64,000 nucleotides of DNA from the NCBI GenBank assembly GCA_963281255.1, contig OY725501.1, positions 2,767,674 to 2,831,673 on the forward strand. The letters are read 5' to 3'. Below are positions 10,985 to 22,900 of the stretch, piece after piece. Position 1 is the stretch's first letter, and every line of letters starts with the position of its first letter. The notes beneath the pieces were generated by a model. The model was not told the DNA's origin, did no database searches, and saw only the letters and a program-made list of their open reading frames with translations. The DNA is from Aphrocallistes beatrix (taxonomy: Eukaryota; Porifera; Hexactinellida; Sceptrulophora; Aphrocallistidae). The position numbers and the translations under genes are program-made.

Positions 10985-13900
10985 TCAAACATCCTCCGTT
11001 TGTAACTGGAAGTCAATGCTGCTCTTAGATTTGCTCACGCGTTTCTTCATGTTGTTAGCGAATCCGCCCAAAGCTAGAAAATATTGTTTGTAAAATGAGT
11101 CAAATTCATCAACAAATAACTTGTTAAGTGTCTATAATAGTAGGAAAGGAATAAAATAATAAATCTATATTTACTAATTAATGAATTTGTGATATAGAAC
11201 AATCTATGCACCGATTTGATGATCCATTCATGATCACATTATATAGACATCTGCGGCAAAAAAATAATTACTCACTTGCTTAACTCTCATAGACATAGCA
11301 TTATAATACATGTAGCATAAATCTCTAATGTCCTCATTATCAACATTAGAGTTCAAATATTCTATTCAGCCATCAACTTTATTCGATTCTCTATCCCTGT
11401 AATACTGTTTCTCATTCGAGATATTATTCTAGTAAATATTCACCCATGGGCGCATTAGGCGACACAATGCAACACATGAGGAGACACTAAATATCATTTA
11501 CAGCCTTCTTCTAAACAAGCAATATTTAAAACTAGCATCCGATTGCATTACTGACAGAATAACGGAGTCATGGCTAATAGAAGATAATAGCTTTTGACAA
11601 ATTATTGCTACCAATAATTTGAACGGTATTAGGCTAATAGAGAATCGATAAAGTTAGTGGCTGAATATAATATTTGAACTACTATAATGTAGATAAAGAG
11701 CACAGAGATTTATGCTACAGGTTTATGTCCATGGAGAGTTAAGCAAGCGAATAAATATTTTTGACCAGCAGTGTCAGTATATATGAAGTACCATATGAAT
11801 TTTTCAAAACACAAAGCTGTTCAAGTTATTTTCTCAGCTATCTTAGTTTGCAGATAACTATTTTACCGCAGACTGAATTTGGAGATTGTAACAAGCCAGC
11901 ACAATAACACAGGCAATTTAAGTTTATGTAGTTCACGTTTTATGAGGGTAATTAAGTGCCTAACTTCTCGTATCCTTGTGTAGGAGAGAGCAATTGAGAA
12001 TTCACTGCCTATAATTTGCTTGTTTGCTCTATAATAATACGTCAGTAATTAAATTCGGAAATGTGAATTAGATTTACATTCCTGCTGGTTTTATACCATG
12101 TTATAATTAATATTTGCATTACAATCTGATTGCAGGATCGTTAAATAATTATTCTGATTTTCTTAGGATTTATTCTCCAAGTGTGGCGAATATTCGTGAA
12201 CTAATACAAAGATGATTCAACTCTTCGAAAGCAAATAAACACTTTTTTACAGTTGTCTACTTAGAATATTTAATAATTGGAACGAATAATTTACTCAGTG
12301 CACAACGCAATCTGCAGGTGTACCTTACCTACGTTTTAGATCGAACTAGAGCTCGAACTTTTTGCTGTAAGGTTAAAACGTATTTGTGGAAGTGATATTT
12401 ATTCAATCACATGGGAAGTGGTTTACAACCTAAAAGGTGCAATTAATTACATATTTCTATAATTGGAAATAGAATATATTTTCACGAGAACTTTGAGTCA
12501 CATTGCTATTTTACAGAATACAGGAAAGGAATCTGGAATTTGGTAGAGATTTCAAGAAAATATGACAAATATCTATGATTTCTTAATTCTCAATATAAAG
12601 GAAGTCGAGTAACCCTAGCTTACAACTACTTAATCCTTTCTGGTAATTAGCCAATACACTATAATTATGGTCAGGTGAGTTGAAAGAATTGCTTCATGAA
12701 ATATAAAAGTGAAATTTGATCCTTACTCTCAAGTCCAGCATTGTCAGTAATTACTGGTTATGTTGTATTGAACTAAATTAGAATCATTACCCTTAAATTG
12801 GGCTCAATCGCCGCCGTCATTATATAAATATAGTTATATGCAATAGACAAGTATTCTATTCCTCTGTTAGAAATGACTGATAAAGCAAAAGTAACCAAGT
12901 ATACTCTCTTGCCACAGATATCGAGAAAAGATCCACTAAATGAGCTGGAGATCATAAAAACAATCGGAAGTGGCACTTATGGAGAGGTGTTTCAAGCTAA
13001 AATCAAAGAGACGGATGAACTAGCAGCCCTCAAATCGATCAAAATCGAGGCAGGCGATGATTTCAATATAGTTCAGCAAGAAATTGCCATCCTTGCCGAA
13101 TGTAAGCACGAAAACATTGTGGGATATTACGGGAGCTATTTCAAGAGCGGGAAATTGTGGATAGCGATGGAGTACTGCGGAGGAGGCTCTCTCCAGGACA
13201 TTTACCAGAAACACGGCCCCCTACCCGAAGACGCGATTGCATTCGTTTCCAGAGAAACCCTCAAAGGTCTCGAGTACCTTCACAGAGCTAACATGATGCA
13301 TCGCGACATAAAAGGAGCTAACCTGTTACTGACATTGGATGGGGACGTGAAGCTGGCGGATTTCGGAATATCTGCCACACTCACCTTCACGATGAAACGG
13401 AAATCATTCATTGGGACCCCGTACTGGATGGCACCCGAGGTAGCAGCGGTGGAGAAGAAAGGCGGATACAACTCCCAGTGCGATATCTGGGCGGTAGGAA
13501 TAACAGCCATCGAACTAGCAGAGACCCAGCCCCCTCTATTCGACCTCCACCCCATGACCGCCCTCTACATGATGACCAAGAAATCCTTCAAGCCTGAGAA
13601 CCTGAAGGATAAGAAGAAGTGGAATAAAGAGTTCCACGATTTCATCAAGCACCTGCTGGTCAAGGATCCGATGAAGCGCCCCACAGCCACCCAAGCCCTA
13701 TGCCACACCTTCGTGTACCGGACCATTGTACGCAGGGAGGCCATCAAACCTCTGCTCAAGTACGCCACTCTGCCCAAGGCCAAGTACCAGATTACCCAGA
13801 TTATTGACGGCAGCGATGAAGACGAAGAAGAAGTGAAGACATCCAATCCTGTTGAAGGCGACGGGGAGCAAGGGAAAGTGAAGGAGCCCGCCCTACGCAG

Positions 13901-16900
13901 GATCCAATCCCGACACGGACAAGTGTTGAATCGGATTGAGAGCAACGATGACTCCCTTCTCGGAAAGATCGCGATGCCGGGTGATGTGCCGCAGAAACCG
14001 CAAATCCACCGGCTACAGTCTACTCAGGCGGAAGATGACTTCGATTCGCAGACCCAGTCTCCCTACATCGACGGAGACAAGTTCTCGCGTCCAGTGCCCA
14101 ACCCGAATCTTGGACAAGCCGTCTCTGCTCCAGCCACCCCTCCTCAGAGCTACAACGGACAGGTGCCCATATATGGGCCTGTGGGGAAAGGTGACATGGA
14201 CGATTTCTCTTCAGTTTACCAAGACCCAGTTTCCGTTCCGCCGAGGCCTCCTAAGAATATCTCCCTGAGGGAGGTCCCCCCTCCCCGTTCCAAAGTGGAC
14301 CCTCCCTCTATCGTCTCTCGCCCCCTCCCCTCGGTTCCTAAAGAATCTCCTCGTTTACCCCCTGCTGTCCCCTCACACTCACACGGTGTCCCTAACGAGT
14401 ACAGTTACGTGGATCCCGATTCGATCAACATCATGCACTCCAAGTTTGAAAACCTGATAGCTGGCCCCACCTCTCTCCCAGCAAGCATTCCACGCACGGC
14501 TTCCCAAAACAACTCCGCGGCCCCTCCTCTCCCTCCGCCGAAACGAGATGGAAGATCTGTCTCCACCACTTCCGCCCCGTCCGTACCCTCCTCCTTTGAG
14601 CCCCCTCCACTCCCGCCCAAAGCTCCCTCCTTGAGAACGCCCAATCCCGCGAAACAGCCCCCTAGGCTAGGCGGCAAGGACTCTCAGGCCTGTTTCTCTA
14701 AGATTTTCCACGGCTGCCCCCTGCACGTCAAGTCGGCGACCAGCTGGGTGCACCCGGACTCCAAGGATAAGTACGTGCTCATCGGATCGACAGAGGGTCT
14801 CTATTCGCTGCTCCTCACCAACCGGCTGGACGCAGAGATGGAGCAGATGTATCCGAAGAAGATCTGGTGGCTGTCCATATTCCAAAATGTGATGCTCTCC
14901 ATCACCAGTTCCCACCGCTACATGTGCATGACCCTCCTCCTCAACATGTACGACCGCTCCCTCAAGGACACGCAGCAGTACCAGCACACGACCAAAGTGA
15001 AGGGGTCCAAGGGCACCCTCCGCTGCGCTGTCATACACAACCCATACAACCGCGAGTACTACTACTGCGGCATCACAGCCACCAGTGTCATCATCCTGCA
15101 ATGGTTCGAGCCCAGAGAAATATTTATGCTTAACGTACTCATAGACTTTTCCTTCCCTTATGAAGTCAATCTGTGTGAAGGATTCGTTTACTCTACCGTG
15201 GAAAAAATGCCGCTTCCTGTATTAATCACTGGAGTAAGAGACAGTGGGAATAGCAACGTCACTTTTGATGTTTTTGACCCAAATGCAAGCGAGAATTATT
15301 TCAGCTGCATAGAAGAGTACCCCATCATGAAGATGACAGGCATAAGTCAATTGGAGCCAGACACTGTCATTGCTGTCCATGACAATGTGGTGAAGTTTGT
15401 CAATCTGCAGGGGAAGGTGAAACCGAATTTCGCGGGGAAATATAAAAACAAAATCCATTTCGATTTTAAACTGGAAGGCTACGTCAGATTACGCGAGTGC
15501 ATCTTGATTTTCCATAGGCATGGAATGCAGGCTAAATCTCTGGTAGACGAGGAGATAACCGCAGAGGTGTTTGAAGAGAGCAAGGTTTTCAACCTCCTCG
15601 GATCAGATAGGAATATCATCATAGAGAGTCGCCAAGAATCTGATATGGATGGCCCCGCAAACCTGTATATATTAGCTAGCAAATAGCGGTTTCGCGAAAC
15701 GTGAGGTGTGAAAGAACTGTCTCTTCTACCAGAATCTTATTGTAAATGAATCAAGTGTTGGTTTTACGATTCTTTTATTTTCAGCCTTAAATTAAACGCT
15801 AATTATTGATTCATCATTAGCAGAGGATGTTTATATCTGACATATATTATTGCTAATGTTTTAACAACATGTTAACACAGTATTAAATTAAGTAATTTCA
15901 TCGTGTATTTGTTTCTATACGTTGTAAGGTATTCCTATAGTTTATTGGCAGTTGAATACAATGCTCTTGTTACGCATGTGCTAGAGGACTGCAGTGCCTC
16001 ACCCAGGATTTTCTATTGAGGGGGACTAGCAACCAGCTGGGGGTCTGGGGGGTGCTGTAAACCCCCAGTGGGGTCCAGGTGCGAAGCTCTGGAAGCTGAC
16101 AACACTTGTTTCATAATTTGCCCAGATTTTTATAATTTTGTCGTTGTAGAAATATAAATTAACTCCAAGGACAGGCTCTGATTACTGGGTGGGTATGCTC
16201 TATATTTTGTATAATGGATTGGTCAATAATTAGTCAATAATGGTCAATATGGTCTAAGTTTATTCTATTAGAGGTGTGTATATTTAACATGTTTTATTGG
16301 AAATTTATTTCAAAGGCAATATGACCATGATTAATTGTGGGAATCTAGTGGCGTCCTGGATAGGGATCACATCGTATTCCAAAGGAGAGTTCGAAAATCT
16401 CAAGAAACAATGCCCAAAAGGTGATCCGCCTCCTAACCACCAGCAGGCCTTCAGAGCAAGTAACATTACTCCTGAGTACTAGGAATTAGCTCCCATGGAG
16501 TAACTTGTTAAATTTGATAATCCCGATTGAACATAGGAATTTAAGTCATTTTGGGCAAGGAACCTTAAAAGGCGGGCTTTTACTATAAATAGACTGTAAT
16601 TCGGGTTCTAACTAAATCTATTCTATTTCTCAAGATCTGATTGGTGTAGCTGTTGGGTATAAGATATTTCTAGTGAATGCTATACTTCCCATCCTACACC
16701 AAAGCAACAACTGTTGTGAATGAAACGTTCTTATCCTGCATTTTTCATAGAATTTCCTGCCACTACTACAAATCAGTTATCCAATCTTGAGTGGTATACC
16801 TGAGAGTTCATTACATGTGATTCGACGCTACTGATTAATTGAAATAATGATCTTATCACCCCATACATCAGTGTGTAGGTATGGTGCTTAGTAATTCCGG

Positions 16901-19900
16901 GAGCAGGAGCAGATACCTAGTATCTCCTGACGATGTATAAGATATATCACATGGTTTACTTTAAATATATAATTATGTGTAGGGTATTTTATTTGCATTT
17001 GCTCTATACTGAACGATGAAAGTGCAGCTATGACATATGTATTATTCTAAGGACTTCTTGTCCATTCATTAATGCAGAGTTTCGATACTGGTATAATAAA
17101 CTAAGCAGATAAATAAATTTAAAGTTTGTCATCTGACCTATTAATAAAATCTCCAGTAATTTTATATGCAAGTCCTAGACCATGACAACTCTATTATGTA
17201 ATCCATGCATTAAGAGTTGGAACACCCACAATTAGTTCATTACTACCTACCCAACATTTTATATTACAACTAATCAATGAGAAAATATTTTACTTAAAAT
17301 GACCATGTATCACTAGAGATTAATTGGGCCTTGTTAAAAATGATACTTCAAGTCAGTGTTTAGAGAAATAAAGTGATTAGTTAAGGAGTTACAAGTTTAC
17401 AACCCTAGCATCTACAGCAGAAAGTCCTTGGGATCAGGTGCGAACGCGAGCAAAATAATGTTATTTCAAATTAGCTCCTGCTCCCTATAAATTAGCAATT
17501 GTTTCGCCCTCAGAAACAAAACAATTCTTGATAGTAAATATAACTATTTAGCTACTACGATTAAAAAGAATGTAATAATATTTGAAATATTTCTAACCAT
17601 TGGAATCGCATGGCTAGATTAAAACGGTATTAAATTGGTAGAGAGTTAATTAGTAAGGTTATGTATTATACTCACCATCTCTGAATGATTGCCTCAGACT
17701 GTTGTTTCTCTTAAATTTTGGCTGCTTTGATACGGTTGACGCTGTTACTCTTGAGCTGGCATATCCTGTGTCTCCTGTAGAATCAACCAAGTATTATTTA
17801 CAAACCAACGACCATGCTAAAATGCGATGAAAAAAAAGCAAACATTTATGATGCTATATATATTATTCTGAACTTAATGGATTATCATTCGAACGGGAAG
17901 CTCCCAATTCTTGGTGAACATCTTGACTCGACTTATCCATGGTTAACTTATCATTCCCTGATTAACTAATATTTGCATTGTACACTTAATTAATACTAGG
18001 GATTAATATGTATCATAACAGCTAAGACATAGAACCTATCAGGTATCGCTATGTCGAGATTCATTATGAGAATGTATTCAATTGATCTCAATTCCCACCT
18101 GAATTGACTGAGACGTTGGTTGGACTGAGAACAAGATGGGAGCTCAGAGGGGAGAGTGAGGCTTTCGAAGCTTTGTTGAGCTGGGTATTGCTCTGGGAGA
18201 GTTTGAGTGAGTGTAGATCTGACAGCTTGAGAGGGACAGAGTTGGAGTTGTGTATGTTGAAGCTATTAACTCTACCACTCGCGGGTTTTATTTCCCTTAG
18301 CGGCCTGCAAAATAGATTAGTAAAGTGATTTAAGTACGTTACACTTGTATCTCAAAGTACCTTTATTTTAATGATAGTACGTATGTATTGTAACACTTAT
18401 GAACATGTTATGTTAGTTACCTCATTCTGTACATACGTAATTTGTATGGAATTTAATTAACGTTCAGGAACTCACTCGAGAGGATTAGATACTCCCCTGC
18501 TTGCGACTGCTCTCCTGTGAGACCTGGCCTCGTACTGCAGTATTCTGAGGTGGGGCGGGGTCCTAACCTCTGTTCTCAACTCATGAGCTGTGGTGCGTCT
18601 CAACTTGCGTTTTGGATACATTTCTTTTCCATTAGGGTACATTGAGTGAGGTTTATAACTAAGATAATATTAGGACTTTAGTAGAGCTTGCCAAATTGCA
18701 AACGTAATTAATTATATTTTCGTTTATTTTAATGATATCTCTCACATCTCTGTACCAACAGTCTCAATTTAATATGGTTGTATTATTGGTAAACAGGTAA
18801 TTATTAACCTGATTCTTTGTATATATTTTATTGGTCTAATAATCGCATTAAAATGGTTTAACCACGAACTCATGCTTTGCTCCGAATTTCAATTGAGATT
18901 AAATTATTTAAATGAATTAGTTATGAAAAAGATCGTTGGTGTATAATGCAATGAGAGACTATAATTTGGAGATATATTAGAAATATTTTTAAAAAAAATC
19001 GTCAGTCAATCAAAGAAAATGTAATATATATGTACAATATTTTTGCTTTATAAAATAATAATTCCTGTGTTATATAATTTCGAGCAAACTTCTTAGTTTG
19101 TTCAATGTTTTTCTAGAATTTAGAATTATTCGAGAATATATTTTCAGATGTACTACATATGTAGTAGTATTAAATGATTCCAATCAAGTGCGTTTATGGG
19201 ACAGGCTAATATGTAATTAAGAGAAATGCTTTTATATCCCTCTTAAGCGGTTCTAACTGTAATTACCTGTGTGGAATGGTGCTGGATATTCTGCTAGGTC
19301 TGTCTTGCTGTTCTGCTGACTGGTTAGCGAACATCTCAACATCCACCCCTTGTTCTATCCCCAATTTTTCTAGGTCTAGCGATCCGCTACCCTTACTGGA
19401 CATATCTCCCTCCATGCTATCTTTATTCAGGAATCTTGTCAATGAGTTAGATGCGAGGCCTTTTAGTTCTGCAGACTTTTCTCTATCCACGTATGAGTAA
19501 CCTGGAATGCCACTGTATTCACTCGTTTTATCGATACTTTGATCGGATCTGTCGAGAGCTTGTCCATTTATGTAGAATGAGTAAGACCATGGGCCACCAC
19601 TAAACAATACATTATGATGTTGTGGTGAATAATAGACTAGACCAAATGACTGCAATTAGGAAGTAAAAGCTAACCAATTGTGGTGGAATAAGTACGGATC
19701 TATCATTTAATGTTATTTGTACTAACCTTAACGGCGTTACAACATCTTCTCTATTCAAGTCTCGCGGGAGTGTTGAGTTCTGTAAGGTGGATTCTGATGC
19801 TAAGGTGTAGGCTGAGATGGATTCTGGCATTATGTTCTCCATTGTAGTCATTGCTTCCATTGTACTGGGTTCTTCTAACTCGCGAATGGCATACGACACC

Positions 19901-22900
19901 ACGTCACTACGGCCTCCGGGTATGTAGTGAAAGATCCCTCCGATCTATTCAGTTAGAAAGTTATAAAGCTTTTTGCAAAGACGCACAAGTATGAAGATCA
20001 TCCTAATTATTTGATTGATAAATCGTAGGTAGATCGTAGGCCAATATATCACCTGTTATTTTGTGCTATAATATTACTTTCCTGGGTTTATATTTGCTTA
20101 AACCACAATTAACCTAAGCACCCTATCCTCCTCTTATGTAGCCTCTTCACTGAAACATGTGTTTTATTGAAATGAATTTGGACTTGAAACCGAGGAGAGA
20201 GGAGAACATGATCAGATAGAGATGCTTTAACCTGAACAGCATGTTAAGTTCAAGAATGTCCGTACAACAAGAAATGAAATAACTAACAAATTGTTTACTC
20301 ATATTAGTATTACTTGTTCAAATTAATCTCTGGAACCCAAATATTAACACTTCTAAACTAATATGAGTTCGTTCAGTTTTTGATGAAGAGCTCGTAGTAT
20401 GCAAGCTTAAGTGATTGATTTAATGATTTTTTTTAAAATACCCTCATTGGATACATCATTGGTATGATATGGTGTTCACCTAATTCCTCTATATACGTAA
20501 CTATGTTCAATAGGAAACAGGTGTTCTCCCTCTCTTTCAAAATATAATATTTCATTTCTTTGCGCTTACATTTTTGGAAGATTTAATGTTTCTATAACTG
20601 CAACTTGATCAATGTAAAACATTGGTTCAAAAAGATGGACCGTTTTGATTGGATGAAATGCGTTTGCATATTATTCGTCTGTTAATATGTTTATAACTTC
20701 ACCTTGACAAGAAGTGCAGAATTTCTCGAATTATGGCAGAAACAACTAAGAAATCATTTAATATTGATTTAGACTTGAAAAGGAGGATTTCGCATGGTTG
20801 GCGTTGGCTCCAACCAAAATCGGATATAGCTCTCTATCCAATATTCGTATCTCTCCTCTACATCAGCAGCTATTCAGTCAGCTTCCTACTCGGCGGTTGG
20901 TTGGGGCACTTCGAGGATGGGAGATTCTTAGCACCTTCAGACCTGCTCGAGAGAAACCCAGAGAGGGGCTTGTTCAAAGTTCTAAGTTACCCGATCATCT
21001 TTGCCCTCTTCTTCGTCATGTATATCAAATTCAAACAGAACGAGCGGACGAGTCTCCCATTCAATAAATACACGTGGTTGAAGTACGTGTTCATCCTGCT
21101 GAACTACCTGGAGTTCTTCACTGGGCTCCTACTCCTACTCGGCATGATGGTGCACACCTCGTATCTGGACGAGACGACCGTTAAGTTGGCCGATTTTCTC
21201 AGACACGGAGGCAGTTTTACAATGCAGTTATTGACTGTTGTATATTTTGGATTACAGATAATCGTTACAACAGTGATCATTATGAAGAGGCCGCGAGAAA
21301 AGATTTCTTTCGTGAGGATAGGCTTCATTCTGATGCGCTGTATCTTCATCATGTTGTCTCTAATAGCATTACTGTTGCGGGTGATAGCTACTCCTATATG
21401 GAGGACGATGCAGAATTCAGAAATGGACGCGTTCATGTTAGGAGACGAGCAGATAATGCAGAGTGATGCTAAGAACACTGATGCTGCTGGGGAATGGATA
21501 TTTATAATTTGCTTCACAGTTCTTATTCTCCTCTCGTATGTTGATTTCAGGGATACGAAGTACCAGCTGAGGGTGGGGACCAAAGATAAAGCTTTGTCCA
21601 AGGAGAGAGACATCAAGTATGAGATTCAGGAGACCAACACATTCTTTGTAGCGGAATGAGTTGAAGTGTTAGGATATGAACGTAGTACATGTTTAACAGT
21701 ATAAGTAAGAACCTAATTCGTGTGATAATTATGCTGTAGTGAATCTTAATATCGCTGTATATATCTAGTTCAATTTCCTGGATCGATTTGGGAGTGTCGA
21801 AATACTAAAATTTAGAAGTCTAAACCTATGAAAGTGCCTTAGAAACTTTTCTAGAATGAACTTACGTCTGCTGGCTGTAGCGATGTGATAGAATTCTTTC
21901 CAGAATTGCATGCAGAATCGCCGTATCTCGGAGATGCGAGCAGAGACTCTTGCCTCATGAGTGACACGTTCTCTCTGGAGTTGTTGAGACTTCTCTGCCG
22001 AAATCTGAACTCTGAATGGAAGCTGATCGTCTTTGATAATTCTTTACTTTTCTGATTTAGTGACTTTGAAAGATATTCATCTAAATTAAGGATAGCAAAA
22101 TTAATATTAAAAGTGACCAATTGATGGAATTACAATCTGATGCAATATTTAACCAAATAGTTCACAAATCTTTCGAAATATTGGGAATTAATTTGTAGGC
22201 AAGAATCACTCATTGTAGTGAAAGAGGACTATTCGCTCCAGATGTTGTATGAGCAGATACCACCAGGAGTTGTCTTCACTGATTGTTCAGCTAAGATCAA
22301 ACGCGAGGCCATTTGGCAAATATTCCAAACCAGATGAAACGAATTTTCTGATTAGCTAAGACTTGCTTAATAATCAGCTACAGGTGATGAGTTCTTTTCA
22401 TTTTTACTTCCTCGACCAATCAGCCGGAAATATTGCTTTGATATATGATCACTATTCAGATTAATACTGCATGGTATCATGGCACCTGGTCAACTCACCT
22501 CTGTTGTCTCGATTGGGTTTAAGTGAAGGATATTTACGACAAGTGGCCCAGAAGCAGCACGTCCCCAGCAGCACTCGGTATCCCCTCCTGTAGCTCTGCA
22601 TCAGCAGCACGTAGACGATTGGGTTGATCACTGAGTTCAGGACTGCTATCCGCACGCCCAGGAACTCTAGAATGGAGTGGATGTTCTCGTACGGGGAGCA
22701 GTCGGGGAAGATAGTACGGAATGTAACAGAAACCTAAAAATATTTGAATAAATACCTCACCTGACAAAATTGTCCCGCAAACAAACTTTGGAACTTGCTG
22801 ACTATCTTAACATTTATTTGAAAAGATCAGATGTTTTTCCGATTATTAGAAAGTGACACAGAATGGATGAGTATTGTGCAATGTGTTTATTTCATTGAAA

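Noticed and set aside
14405-15101. Antisense ORFs over the MAP4K gene
   Set aside because: They overlap conserved kinase-linker and CNH coding sequence and read as composition-driven shadows.
16297-16482. 61-codon ORF in GPCR intron 10
   Set aside because: It lies inside the intron without recognisable domains or splice sites that fit a neighbouring gene; treated as chance.
19612-19726. Read-through extension of GPCR exon 6 past its donor
   Set aside because: A strong donor (AAG|GTTAGT) at 19726 and a phase-compatible acceptor before 19599 give a better join than read-through to the stop.
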